Shown here: one piece after another, positions 7,182 through 17,500 of the stretch
How the letters are laid out: every line of letters begins with the position of its first letter
Numbering within the stretch: position 1 is the stretch's first letter
From: Hoylesella buccalis ATCC 35310
Lineage (GTDB): Bacteria; Bacteroidota; Bacteroidia; Bacteroidales; Bacteroidaceae
DNA length: 64,000 nt
Reading direction: 5' to 3'
NCBI RefSeq assembly: GCF_025151385.1
Contig: NZ_CP102287.1
Span: 186,001-250,000 of the forward strand
Position numbers and translations under genes: made by a program
Notes under the pieces: generated by a model
The model's input: the letters and a program-made list of their open reading frames with translations, nothing else
Database searches by the model: none
Told to the model about the DNA's origin: nothing

Positions 7182-7316
7182 ATGGATGATTTACAAGAAA
7201 GTGGCATGGTGCGTTTATTTCGCCCATACATCGTGAAAAATGGCAAAAGGATTTACCCTAAAAAATCCCGATGCTTTTCTTTCCTTGTTCCTGCGAACAA
7301 GAAGATAGCGATGTGA
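7182..7316 (+). CDS. 44-aa conserved-looking basic small protein
   Basis: The product runs MDDLQESGMVRLFRPYIVKN then GKRIYPKKSRCFSFLVPANK and ends KIAM. It has a strong Shine-Dalgarno-like AAAGGAGG at 7167-7174, unusual for this phylum, 7 nt before the ATG at 7182. An overlapping ATG at 7178 gives only three codons. Very similar short ORFs (SGMVRLFRPYIVKNGKRIYPK core) are familiar from Bacteroides-type genomes, though I cannot name the family. It lies between two transcriptional terminators and is antisense to nothing coding. Function unknown. Confidence 0.6.
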   Translation: MDDLQESGMVRLFRPYIVKNGKRIYPKKSRCFSFLVPANKKIAM

Positions 7317-7328
7317 TGTCGCTCCTCC

Positions 7329-7356
7329 AGCGGACAATACAGGTGTCCGCTTTTTT
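7329..7356 (+). terminator. Intrinsic terminator after the 44-aa ORF
   Basis: AGCGGACA/TGTCCGCT stem (7329-7336, 7344-7351), 7-nt loop, T6 tract to 7356. Confidence 0.75.
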
Positions 7357-7442
7357 AATACTTCTTTCATTATTATCTCGTTTTTTCTTATTTTTGTGTC
7401 GCATTTTAGAAAGAGGATGTACCTCTGACGGTTTAATCCGTT

Positions 7443-7488
7443 ACTCCACAGTCTACACTCATTTTGAGGGACTTGTGGAGTTTTTTTT
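7443..7488 (+). terminator. Second plus-strand terminator overlapping the holin 3' end
   Basis: ACTCCACAGTC (7443-7453) pairs with GACTTGTGGAGT (7470-7481), followed by T8. It would stop plus-strand transcripts before they become antisense to the holin gene; on the minus strand the T8 encodes the Lys-rich holin tail. Confidence 0.55.
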
Positions 7489-7995
7489 CTTCACGTCCCC
7501 CCACTTCTTTCTCTCTCTTGCGGTAATCACATCAAGATGTTCATCCGATACCAAGTCTTCGAGCTTTTCCTTATCCTGTCTGAAAATGAGCGAGAGGAAA
7601 AACACCACGCAACTTTTCACGCTTAAATCATAACCATACGGCTTGAGCATATTACCAATAATGCTCATTCCCTCTATCAGACAAACGAGCAAGCACGCCC
7701 ATCGGGTGATGTTGAGCGAATGCCCTTCAGCACAATCTATCATCGCCACCGCCATTACCCATGCCACATACGTCACCATCTTACTCATGGTCGCACGCAT
7801 CGCACGGCTCGGACTGATGTGTATTCCTAATTTCATGCTTTTTCTAACGCCAAACGCTAAGTCGCACAAAATAACGGCTAACATAGTGAAAAGCCATGGC
7901 AGCATCGTACTGATTGCATCTTGCAGAAATATCGCAGCCAAGGATGTAAGTACTCCCGCACTACATTGTTCTATAATTACTCTTGTTTCATTCAT
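7459..7995 (-). CDS. Phage holin (toxin secretion/phage lysis holin type)
   Basis: The 178-aa product has several hydrophobic segments (AGVLTSLAAIFLQDAIS, MLPWLFTMLAVILCDLAFG, MVTYVAWVMAVAMID, WACLLVCLIEGMSIIGNML), the CDLAFGVRKS turn and PSRAMRATMSKM, followed by a charged C-terminus (RQDKEKLEDLV). This is the plan of the phage_holin_4-like family. It would permeabilise the inner membrane to release the endolysin. The order holin, lysozyme, spanin-like lipoprotein on one strand supports the call. Confidence 0.75.
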   Translation of the reverse strand: MNETRVIIEQCSAGVLTSLAAIFLQDAISTMLPWLFTMLAVILCDLAFGVRKSMKLGIHISPSRAMRATMSKMVTYVAWVMAVAMIDCAEGHSLNITRWACLLVCLIEGMSIIGNMLKPYGYDLSVKSCVVFFLSLIFRQDKEKLEDLVSDEHLDVITARERKKWGDVKKKNSTSPSK

Positions 7996-8038
7996 TATCT
8001 TTTAGTTTACAAAATCGTCCCTCGAATTTTCTTTTAGT

Positions 8039-8302
8039 TCAAAGTCCCATCACCGCTCCCACCGCCGCTCCTGCCACGTCTGCCAATAAATCGTGCCAGT
8101 CGAACATATCGCCTTCCTGTGCTTCATCATATAGCTCTTTTCCAAAGCCGATGAGGACGGCAAATGTAAAACCAGCTAACATTCGCTCTACCGTACAGCA
8201 AGGCAGCAGTCGTGCGGTGAGGTAGGCAACGAACAAACAGGCATTGAAATGTAGCAGTCTGTCCGTGCCTATACTCGCAAGTTTCTCCATCAAATTACGC
8301 AT
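8039..8302 (-). CDS. YfiM/DUF2279-like phage membrane protein
   Basis: With ATG 8302 the product is 87 aa: MRNLMEKLASIGTDRLLHFN, a membrane segment (ACLFVAYLTARLL), another (RMLAGFTFAVLIGFGKELYDEA) and a final one (WHDLLADVAGAAVGAVMGL). The pattern H...GKELYD...DxxADxxGA is characteristic of YfiM/DUF2279-like integral membrane proteins common in phage lysis/tail regions. The upstream in-frame extension to 8389 lies inside the preceding gene and is rejected. Overlaps that gene by 13 nt. Confidence 0.65.
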   Translation of the reverse strand: MRNLMEKLASIGTDRLLHFNACLFVAYLTARLLPCCTVERMLAGFTFAVLIGFGKELYDEAQEGDMFDWHDLLADVAGAAVGAVMGL

Positions 8303-8556
8303 AGCAGAGCGCTTGACAAGATTGCTACACCGATGCCTACCAGCACACGTTGCCAATTCCATGAGCCACCGTAGATGAGTACTTTGCAAAACTCAAGCGC
8401 AGCCAGCGAAATGGTGCTGATAACGGCAGCCATACCCACAATTCCCCAACCGCCAGCTTCGGCTCTTAAATTAAAATAGTTGCCTACACCAATGGACAGT
8501 GCCATCATGAAAAACACTACCAAATACTTCCAATTCTCTTTCTTTACTTCTTTCAT
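8290..8556 (-). CDS. Small phage membrane protein with four hydrophobic segments
   Basis: An 88-aa product: basic N-terminus (MKEVKKENWK), then hydrophobic stretches YLVVFFMMALSIGVG, GIVGMAAVISTISLAALEF and VLVGIGVAILSSALLCVI. It overlaps the next gene by 13 nt, suggesting co-translation. It could be a second holin or antiholin given the location, but no family is recognised. Confidence 0.6.
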   Translation of the reverse strand: MKEVKKENWKYLVVFFMMALSIGVGNYFNLRAEAGGWGIVGMAAVISTISLAALEFCKVLIYGGSWNWQRVLVGIGVAILSSALLCVI

Positions 8557-8590
8557 TTTTTTTGTTTTTTAAGTTGTTAATATATTTTAT

Positions 8591-8712
8591 AGTTCACGAG
8601 TTCACGAGTTGACAAGTGAACAAGTCGTTAGTTCAGCCATTCCCTGCCCCTCCCTTTCGGGGAGGGGCAGGGGGAGAGGCTATTCCCCTCCTTCGGAGGG
8701 GTCGGGGGAGGC
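8591..8712. repeat. Composite repeat: TTCACGAG words plus GC-rich palindromes
   Basis: A tract of agttcacgag/ttgacaag words is followed by two palindromes, CCCCTCCCTTTCGGGGAGGGG-type and TCCCCTCCTTCGGAGGGG-type, each with a trailing gggagagg/gggggaggc. The second supplies the 3' end of the 8680-8883 gene. Same family at 11.1, 14.8, 19.2 and 38.2 kb. Confidence 0.85.
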
Positions 8713-8883
8713 TTCTTTCTCCATCTCCTCTGCTTCCTTCTCGGTAATCTCGGTGTAGTCCTCTGCGGTATCGTTCACCGCCAGCCATACCACCGTGCCG
8801 CACACAAATTCGTTGTCCTTGACTATCTTCTTTCCTACATCGGCTTCAAGCACCGTGCAGCCGTTAATTTCTGTCCTTTTCAT
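8680..8883 (-). CDS. Small phage protein ending in repeat-derived residues
   Basis: A 67-aa product (MKRTEINGCTVLEADVGKKI...), beta-rich then acidic (EKEAEEMEKE). The last residues, ASPDPSEGGE, are encoded by the GC-rich palindromic repeat, which supplies the stop codon. It sits 6 nt after the fibre gene in the same operon, where small fibre-associated proteins are common. No function is recognised. Confidence 0.65.
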   Translation of the reverse strand: MKRTEINGCTVLEADVGKKIVKDNEFVCGTVVWLAVNDTAEDYTEITEKEAEEMEKEASPDPSEGGE

Positions 8884-8889
8884 ATTCTT

Positions 8890-11064
8890 CTATTTTGTGA
8901 TTGTCCAACCTTTCCTTGCTGCTGCCGCACGCTCATTGTCCGTCAGCCTGTCATATACATTTTCGTGCAACCTCACCGTGCATGGATGCAAACCCTTTGC
9001 CGTGCGGTCATCAGCACCCTCTCCGAACGTCCGGCGCAAAGACGCCAAACCTTCTGGCGTTGCGCCCCAGTTCGGTATGCTCAAGTCAATCGAAGTCAGT
9101 AGGTCGAACGTCAGCGGCAGCCACAGCTCTTCAAGTGCATTACAGTTATAGAACATACCTTTTGCTCTTGTTACTTTATTAAAATTCACATTTCTAAAAT
9201 TCAACTTTTCCAAAGATAAACAATTCTCAAACATACTTGATACATTCGACAGTGCCTGTGTATTCCATTTGCTTACATCTATTGATTGCAGAGACGAACA
9301 AACCTTGAACATATAGCTTGCGTCCGAGAGTGACTGCGTGTTCCAGTTGCTCACGTCTATTGAATGGAGAGATGTGCAGTTCTCAAACATATAATTTGTG
9401 CTTGACAGTGACTGCGTGTTCCAGTTGCTTAGGTCTATTGTCTGAAGCGCAGAGCAATTGGAAAACATGGCGAATCCGTTTTTTAGTGCCTGTGTATTCC
9501 AGTTGCTTACATCTATTGATTGCAGAGACGAACAGCCCTTGAACATATAGCTTGCGTCCGAGAGTGACTGCGTGTCCCAGTTGCTCAGGTCAAGAGAGCG
9601 AAGATATCTATTTGTGAATCTACCTCCATTTCCCACCACCTCTCTTCTTCCTATATAGTAGTATTTGTAGGCGTTTGCGTTGATACCCTCACTGGCAGGC
9701 GTGCTTTTTATCTGTCCGTTCGTGGCATCGAGCCACACGTTCTGCGTAGGAATTTTGGCAGCGTTCTTGATTTTCTCTACTAATTCTATCTCCTTGCCGT
9801 ACTCACCCTCACGCAATTTCTTCATGCGTTCTATCTCTTGCCATGCCGCCTGCATCTTGGCGACAAGCTCGTCACGCTCCTTGTCTATATCCGCACGTTT
9901 CCCCTCGGCAGTGGCACGTTCTTTTTCTGCCTTTTGGCGTGCATCTTCATTCGTCTGTCGCTGCTGCTCATTCTTTTTCCGTGATACTTCCGTGCTGTTC
10001 CGCTGCTTTTCCGCAGCCACCCTTTCCGTTTCAGTGGCATTCCGTTGCCGCTCGGCTCTTTTAATTGCTTCTTCATACTCTTTCCATACCGTTTCCGAGT
10101 TAACTCGTTCCGTCTCGGCTTGCTTGCGCTGTTCTTCGGCTGTCTGTCGTTGTTTTTCCGCCTGTTTGCGACCCTCTTCCCATTTGAAACGCGCATTTTC
10201 TGAAGCAAACCTTTCTATCTCATTTTTTCTACGTTGGTCCTCAGCTGTCTGTCGTGCCTGTTCCGTGCTGTTGCGTCGCTGTTCAGCATTTAATCGTTCT
10301 TCCTCTGCACTCTTACGATAGTTTTCAGCGGTAAATCTATTCACTTCCGCCTGTTCACGTTTTTCCTCGCTATTCTGTCGCTGTTGCTCATTCTTCACCC
10401 GCTCACCCTCGGCAGTGTTGAACTTATCTCGGTTACTCTGCCGTTCAGTTTCAGCCTTGGCTCTTTCCGTTTCAGCAGTAGCCCGCAGCTTCTCGGCTTC
10501 CTTCATTTCATCCAGCGTTCCCTTGATATTTTCTTTCAGATGACCAATATCGTTGAACGTAGCGTAGTACTCATCTATCGTACCCTTATAGCCGTGTGCC
10601 TTTGCCAATTGGAAAGCATCCACCAAAGCCACAGGGATATTGGCTTTCACCACAGCACCGTCAAAGCGAGTGTTGTCCTTCACTAATACCACTACACCCT
10701 CGGCAATCGCCACGCTCAGCCTACTTCCGTTTGCATAGTTGGGGTCAGGATTATTCACTTTCACCTCGGCACGCAGCTCACCAGGAGGCAAACCATGCCT
10801 GTCCATGAAGCACCGTATCTTGTTGCCGTCCACCGCACACCGTTCGCAAATGCCACCTGTGCGACCTACTGTGTATCGGCTCGCCATGACGATAAAGTCT
10901 ATCCTGAAATCTTCATCGCCCAGCTTATAAGGCTTATCTCCAGCTAATAGTTCCACTACTAACTCGAAGTCCTCCTTGTAGTTGATTCTTACTATTCCTT
11001 TTGCGGTGGAGGTCTTTTCCTCGCTGCCGCACGTTCCGTTGCATCCACACATTTCGTTGTTCAT
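8890..11064 (-). CDS. Tail fibre/baseplate protein: coiled coil plus BspA-type leucine-rich repeats
   Basis: The 724-aa product has an N-terminal Cys-rich head (CGCNGTCGS) and a beta domain (residues about 20-165), a long charged coiled coil (about 175-430) built of R-x-x-AE-x-x-R units, and six to seven 26-residue BspA/DUF285 leucine-rich repeats (about 488-650; core LxSIDVSNWNTQxLxxxxxMFxxCxS). The C-terminus (DRLTDNERAAAARKGWTI) is a familiar end of such phage proteins. BspA repeats mediate adhesion in Bacteroidota and oral pathogens, so a receptor- or matrix-binding fibre tip on a stalk is inferred. It lies at the distal end of the tail operon. The near-identical repeat DNA allows repeat gain or loss. 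Confidence 0.8.
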   Translation of the reverse strand: MNNEMCGCNGTCGSEEKTSTAKGIVRINYKEDFELVVELLAGDKPYKLGDEDFRIDFIVMASRYTVGRTGGICERCAVDGNKIRCFMDRHGLPPGELRAEVKVNNPDPNYANGSRLSVAIAEGVVVLVKDNTRFDGAVVKANIPVALVDAFQLAKAHGYKGTIDEYYATFNDIGHLKENIKGTLDEMKEAEKLRATAETERAKAETERQSNRDKFNTAEGERVKNEQQRQNSEEKREQAEVNRFTAENYRKSAEEERLNAEQRRNSTEQARQTAEDQRRKNEIERFASENARFKWEEGRKQAEKQRQTAEEQRKQAETERVNSETVWKEYEEAIKRAERQRNATETERVAAEKQRNSTEVSRKKNEQQRQTNEDARQKAEKERATAEGKRADIDKERDELVAKMQAAWQEIERMKKLREGEYGKEIELVEKIKNAAKIPTQNVWLDATNGQIKSTPASEGINANAYKYYYIGRREVVGNGGRFTNRYLRSLDLSNWDTQSLSDASYMFKGCSSLQSIDVSNWNTQALKNGFAMFSNCSALQTIDLSNWNTQSLSSTNYMFENCTSLHSIDVSNWNTQSLSDASYMFKVCSSLQSIDVSKWNTQALSNVSSMFENCLSLEKLNFRNVNFNKVTRAKGMFYNCNALEELWLPLTFDLLTSIDLSIPNWGATPEGLASLRRTFGEGADDRTAKGLHPCTVRLHENVYDRLTDNERAAAARKGWTITK

Positions 11065-11090
11065 ATCTTTTTAGTTTTTTAGTTCACAAG

Positions 11091-11169
11091 TTGATAGTTG
11101 ACGAGTTCACAAGTTGTTAGCTTGTCTATTCACTCCCCTCCCTTTCGGGGAGGGGCAGGGGGAGAGGCT
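11091..11169. repeat. Composite repeat with GC-rich palindrome
   Basis: agttcacaagttgatagttg words, then cttgtctattcact and CCCCTCCCTTTCGGGGAGGGG plus cagggggagagg. Almost identical, including the lead-in, to the copy at 19151-19240. Confidence 0.85.
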
Positions 11170-11180
11170 GTTTTGTTTCT

Positions 11181-11567
11181 TCATAGCCTTATAGTTCCGT
11201 CGTCCGTGTCAATCTCCACACCGTAGAATTGCATCTGTGGCAGAGCGATGATACCAGCTATCTCTACATTCGTCTCTTCCGCAATAGATACAATGAGGTT
11301 ATCCAAGTCGGTAGCGAGGAATTGCGAGAAATCCTTTCCGCCAATCTTCACGAACGTGTTGCAAATCCTTGCTCTTATGCTGCCACCTGCGCCCATGATG
11401 CTGCCACCGAAACGTTTTCCGATGTCCAGTCCCCGCACCTTTTCACTGATGAGTGCTATCGATGCGCCCGTGTCCACTAAGAAGTAATACTCTCTGCCGT
11501 TCACCGTGCCTGGCACGATAATGCGCTTGTCTGAAACTGATTTTACCGTTTGTCTATCTTTATCCAT
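11181..11567 (-). CDS. Retropepsin-like aspartic protease
   Basis: The 128-aa product has the retropepsin active-site strand YYFLVDTGASIALIS (catalytic Asp in DTGA), preceded by VNGRE and followed by a flap-like GGSIMGAGGSIRARICNTFV and a C-terminal hydrophobic-hydrophobic-Gly-like strand (EIAGIIALPQMQFYGVEID). One DTG motif in about 130 aa implies a homodimeric protease, as in retroviruses and bacterial relatives. It lies between the LRR fibre and the tail-tip gene on the same strand, so processing of a tail protein is plausible but unproven. Confidence 0.7.
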   Translation of the reverse strand: MDKDRQTVKSVSDKRIIVPGTVNGREYYFLVDTGASIALISEKVRGLDIGKRFGGSIMGAGGSIRARICNTFVKIGGKDFSQFLATDLDNLIVSIAEETNVEIAGIIALPQMQFYGVEIDTDDGTIRL

Positions 11568-11594
11568 AGCTCATCTACATTTTACATTTTTAAG

Positions 11595-14500
11595 TTATAA
11601 GAATGGTATGTCTATTTTTTCCACCGTCCATCCTGTCTGACTGTTTCCACACACAGTGAACGAGCCAAGTTTTGATGTAGCTTTTCCATTAGAGTAATAC
11701 CTCACGCCAAAACGGCGACACGTATATCCTTGTGGATTTGAGCCGTCATACGCAGGCGCGCTTGAGTCGCTGACTCTGGGGCCACCCCCGTTCAAATACC
11801 ATCCATCGGCTATCCTTGACATGCTTTCAAGTTGGTCGGCGGTAATCCCAGAGACACTGCGTTGTTCGACGAAGTGTACACCGTTGTATGTCGATATCTC
11901 CTTTGTTTCAGACACTTTGTATCTCGTCTGGTTGCCAACTCTCTTGTACCCCTCACTGAACACATACGCCACCATCGTTCGATAATTGTTCGGGAAGTTT
12001 ACTCCGAATGATTTCTCCATGTCGTTTCCCACGGTGTTGCATATCCTATGCATGTCACACGGTGTGAATCCGTTTTCACGCTCGATTACTTGTTCGAATA
12101 TGGTGTCTGGCCCCAGGTCGTACATGAATTTCCCGTTCTTGTACATTTTGAGAACAGGCTCTCCAGCCTCGTTAAGTCCTATCTCTATGCCAGGTACTGA
12201 CTTGTTAACGCCATAGAAGGTTATAACGCCGTCCTTGGCCACGACGGTACCACCCCCTTTGGCTGGGTCTCCCTCCGTTTGCAGGCTCTTTGCCGTAAGA
12301 TCTCCCTTGACGGTCGTTTTGTCTGCGTCAAGCACTATTTCACCAGTCAAGATGTCAATACCAGTTCTCTTCAACGCATCCACCGTGCCGTCATAGGCGC
12401 ACCATGGAGTGGCAGTGTTGCCCTCTTCCAGCTTGGGGCGGCAAAGGTAGATAAGTCCCGAGAAATTGGGTGAACCCGAAAGTCCAACACCCACCATAAT
12501 GTAGCCTGTGGCTCCTGTAGTAAACGTGTAGCTCTTTCTTTCCCACTCGTTCGTTGCTTTAACATCTGTCCACGGCATCGTACGGTCTTTCCTTCCACCA
12601 GAAAGGCTTTCCATATTAAAACTTTCCACCACCGCATAGCCACTGCCTTGCAGTATCTCCGTTCTTATCCAAAACGAGAAAGTATATTCGGTGTTGGGTT
12701 TTACCTTGACGTTTGATTTAGCACCAAAACCTATTTGCCAATACAAGCCTGCATAGTAGTTTCCATCGTCATTTACTGCTGTCACCTTTGCCTTTATGGC
12801 ATCCGCACAAGCCACGCCACCGCCTTTCAAATACTCGAACCTCTCTGTGTTGTCAACCTTGGTGACATTCAGCCCCACGCCCAAATGTTTCTCGATGGCT
12901 GCCTTGCACTCACTAACCTTATTCTTTGCAGCGGTTATGGCATCGTTGCAAATATCTATCTTCTTCTGTAGGTCATTGCGCTTTGCCGTGTCATTGGTAG
13001 ACGTGGCATCCAACTGTCTTTGCAAATTTTCCTTTTCAGCGGTTTTCTGTTTGATATCGGTCCCCTGTTTATAGGCAAGCTGTATCTTATCCTGCATCTC
13101 TGACAAATCAAGGTCACTTCCCCAAAGCAAGTTAGGACGAGTTCCATTATTCACGGTAAGGCTAATTTCGTCTGACTTCATCTTTAGCTGCGAGTACTTC
13201 CCATCAAGCTCTCCCACCGTGGCTTTGGTCTGGTTGAGGTCCCGCTCAACAGAGTTTATTTTACCGTTAGCAGCTTCTATCTGACTGGTAATTTTTCCAT
13301 TCACCGTGTCAATGTCAAACACCACCTTTGGCTTGAAAGTGATAGGAACAATGCGCTGGTCTACGATGTCGCTGCCTTTTTTCAGCGTCACAATGTATGT
13401 GTCAATGTTAGTTTCTTTGTATTCAACATCTTTTTTATCCAAGACATATGCGCCACCAATTGACACGAATGTTTTAGTAATACCAGCCACAGAAAGTTTT
13501 ATGCCTTCCTCACCGAGAGCTAATTCACGAGTAACTTCACCAACTGTTTTCTGTATCTTGTACGCTAAAAACAATCTTACAAGTTTTTTCCCACTATCCG
13601 CCTTGTATGCCACGGCTGCTTCCTGCATCGGTATCAGATTGTAGCTCACGGCATCACTTCCTTTTTTGCCGTCCTGTATGTTGTCAAGCCTGCCTGTCGC
13701 AAGGGCTTTCAACCCCTTGTACTCCACCGCATACTCAACGTAGAGCGTACTGCCGTCACGCTGCGCATCACCCCAAGCGTCACTGCTTTTAATTTCTGTT
13801 GCTGACCAGTCGGAAAATCCACCGCCTTTGTATCTATAGCTCGCCTTGAAGTCCGTCACCTCCTGCCCGTCATAGTACACCTTCACATAGCTTTTCACGC
13901 CCTTGGTGAATCCGTTACGGTAGCTGCCCTCCATAAATACCTTAGTTACAAGCGAGTGTCCGTCACGTCCGTCCTGTCCTTCCCTGACAACATGTATCTT
14001 CTGCATGTCTACCAACTTCTGCTTGTCTACAACATTATCGTTGATGATCAAATCCACATTAAACACATCGGTCATGTCTTCTTTTTTTGCCCATAAATTC
14101 CACTTGTCGCTGCGCACAACAACAGAGTTTTCTTTAATAGGGAGCTCGTTCTCGCCTTTCGTCACACGCACGCTCACTTTTTCACTTGGCGACAGCTGCG
14201 TGAGATTTTCTCCCTGTACCTTGTAAGCATAGATGGAGATGAATTGCGGAGAAAGACTTCCATCTGCTTTCACATTGAACTGCGAGCTGCTCATCACCAA
14301 CTTGTACAGCACAGAACTATTTTCAGACGCCAAGCCTTTCATGTAGTCCTCAATAGACTCAAGTCCACCATTATCGCTCTGCACCTTGAAGTTGCCCGTC
14401 ACCTGACTGCCATTGGCGGCAAACCATGTGTATCTATGCTTGGAAATATCATAGTCGTTCACACCCATGTAATGCGCCCAATAAGACGGCTTCAAATCGG

Positions 14501-17500
14501 GGTCAAAACTATTATAAGCACACGACATCATGACGCTCTGTCTTTCCTTGTTGTCACGATTTCCAACCTGAACGAGGTCGTCACCTACCTTCGGTATGTC
14601 GCCTATATCCTGCGGACTTTCATTCTTCAATTTATGGCGGTCAGTTTTTGACAGCACCAATTTCAGACACTTTTCTTCCTTACCGTCAATCGTGTGCATC
14701 ACCACCTCCTTAGGTGCTTCCGTTGCCAACCGCCAATAGTAGTGATTGCCAATGGCATGTGGCTTTCCATCCTTCGTCTGGTCTCCCCTCCCTTGGCTTC
14801 CCCCCTCCTTTGGAGGGGTTGGGGGAGGCTGCAGGAGGAGGCTATTCATCCCATTTGAACACATCATCTGGTCTTTCGGCTCGCACGTCTGCAACAGCTT
14901 CACACCGTCTTTCTCAGCACGTTGGTAACACACAAATCCGTCTGGCGTTACCTCCACTGCATCAATATGGAAAGTACCCGCAGAGTTCACAGACATACCC
15001 CCAGCTGCCTTTGCCTTCTGTATCTCCAATTCAAAGAATGTCGCCTTACCCGTCACCGTGAGGTTATTCGTCATGATGCAGCCTGTATTGGTGATGTCCC
15101 CTTTGTTGCGGAAGTTACCGTTGTTCTCAATGCCATTGAAGTAGGAGATAGCCTTAGCGATGATGCCTTTCAAAAAAATAATGACCTGCTCAGCAGTATC
15201 TGCAATATCTTTGCGCAAAAAGTATTTCACACCTGTACGAAATATAGCGGTGTTGGTATCGCTAAGAGTCATGCCACCATTTCCTCTATTCATTCCGTCA
15301 TAGAGGGCGTCTATTCTCGCGCTTATCTGCTGAATGCTGCTCTGACTACTGCCTTCTCGCAAATGGAGTTCTACCTTTGGGATAATGCCGTCACCCTCTT
15401 TTATCGTCAAACTTTCTATCGGTATATTGACGAGTGGGAGTTCTTCGTCTGCATTGTCTGTATTCGGACTACCAAAGAATGGTAAGCGCAATCCTGCGTA
15501 CAAATTCCAATAGATAGATTGCTCTTTGGCATTCATGCTCTCGCATCTGTCGTAATTGCGTGCCAAAAACAACTCGTCTACCTTTGGCTCATAGTTGTAT
15601 TTCGTCCTACTATTGTCTCTAAGGTACTGACTGGCAGCTACCAAAAGACGCATCTCGGCTGCTTGAACGTAGGCATCGGGCATAGGAATGCCTAACAACA
15701 CATAATGGTCACCAGCTTGCAAACGGTCTGTTTGGTTTGGATAGTAGCGGTGTATGCTATCATCGGCGGCTCGTGTCAGCTCTAATTGCCATCCATTATA
15801 GGTATTACCATTCTTGGTGTAGGTCACTCGTTTTACGTCTTTACCTATCAAGAAATTACGACCTAAACAGTTGCCGTCTTTCATGCTAAGCATGGGTTGC
15901 TCACCACCGCTAAATTGAGATACAAACTGTGAAATGCCGATGTCTTTGATAATCACATGGAATGGCTTGTTGATGTCTTTTTTGTCTTCTGTGGATGGAC
16001 TCCATACATAGACGCTAGGGGAGTCTTTCATCACGGAAGCCTCTTTGCCAAAACTGGGCTTGCCTGCATAAACGGTGAGATAGACATTGTCTTGGACATC
16101 TCTCTTAATGTCTTCTACATGAAAGACAATTGAGGCATAAACATCACTGACACCATTCAATTGAATGGCTTTGATTTGCGCATCGTATTTTGTTCCTTCT
16201 TCTTTCTTGTCATCAAAAAGGTCTGGTAATTTTGGTAGTTCTATCAGACAGGGTTGGCCGCTGCTTACGGCTTTCTTTTCTGACACATATTTACCAATAG
16301 TCGTCCTTTGATTATCTTTCAAGGACACAGAAGATAGAATTATCTCATAATAACAAAGTCCAGAAGCGTGCTTGCCACCTGATTCGTGCCTGCCTGTGTT
16401 AATGCTGACCTCTGCACGCAAAGAGGGTGCTTCTGGAGATAGAATGTACTTTCCTGCCGCTTGCATGCGTATGGGTGGAAATAGGTCATAACCTCTGTCT
16501 ATTTTATTCTGCAAATACGAGACAGAGAAACTACTCTTAACATTACATGGACAGTCTATATTACTACTTTCCTCCAAGGTGTCTGGTTGCAACAGTCCGT
16601 TGCCAAAATTGGCATCATCACTTAGTGTGGTGCCTGTCAGCTTGCCTACTGCCAATATTTCATCCACCCTTTCGTTGTTGTCGTAATAATAAAAGGATGA
16701 ATGTCCATTGACTTGTGCGCCACTACCGCTCTCTGTCTTGCCCAACATGTCGGCACAATTGTTGCCACGCAACTCTCCATAGGTCATTCTCTCTATCGTT
16801 GGATAGATCTCTGGTAAGCCATTGCTGCCGTCCCAAATGGCGACGCCCTCTCGCAGTCCTTCCTTGCACCTTTTGATGTCGTTATATTTTTCAAGATAGG
16901 CATCATTGGTCTCTCCAAGAACCTCATAAACACTTTTGTTGATGGTCTTGCGACGCTCATGCCCCGCATGTTTTTCCAATGGTGGCTTGAACGTATCGGG
17001 GAGTTGAAGGTTGGCGGGGTACAAGTCTTGCGACAAGTCGTAACGCTTGTTGTAATATCTGAACGGCATGTTCTTCGTTGAACCCATAGCACGGAGACGA
17101 GTGATGATTTGCTGATTGGTGTCCGCACTCTTTTTTATCTCATATAATCCTCTTCCTGGATGCTCCTTGTCGGCATAACCTCGACCATAACCTAAATAAT
17201 AATAGTCGTTGTCACCAACAACACCGCTATTTCCCATAAAGTTACCTGTAACAGCCCCTAATGTGTAGCCGATATAGATAGTTCTTCCTTTGATATGAAA
17301 ATTCAACTTAAAGGTGTTGTTTACTTCCGCAAGGGCGTTGGCGACAGTGGTATTATTAAAACTTAGAATTTTGTCATCGGTATGCGTGCGCAACTCGGTA
17401 TTACCTTTTACCTCATGTGTAGTAGTGGTGTCTACTAATATTTTCCACCCTGATGTGGGGTAGGCTCTGTCTAAGTTGGCTTGTATCTTACCTGCAAGGG

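Noticed and set aside
7052..7246. 64-aa minus-strand ORF across the structured leader
   Set aside because: It overlaps terminator hairpins and has poor composition; the plus-strand promoter, leader and 44-aa ORF explain the segment better.
9680..10321. 213-aa plus-strand ORF opposite the fibre coiled coil
   Set aside because: It is the antisense shadow of the repetitive R/E/A/K-rich coiled-coil codons; composition (Ser/Arg/Phe) is typical of such shadows.
8890..11064. Diversity-generating retroelement (variable repeat in the fibre gene)
   Set aside because: No reverse transcriptase, template repeat or adenine-biased copy of the fibre end is present in the window.
14922..15485. 187-aa plus-strand ORF opposite the tail-tip gene
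   Set aside because: Lies fully inside a long well-supported minus-strand gene and has no start context or recognisable domain.
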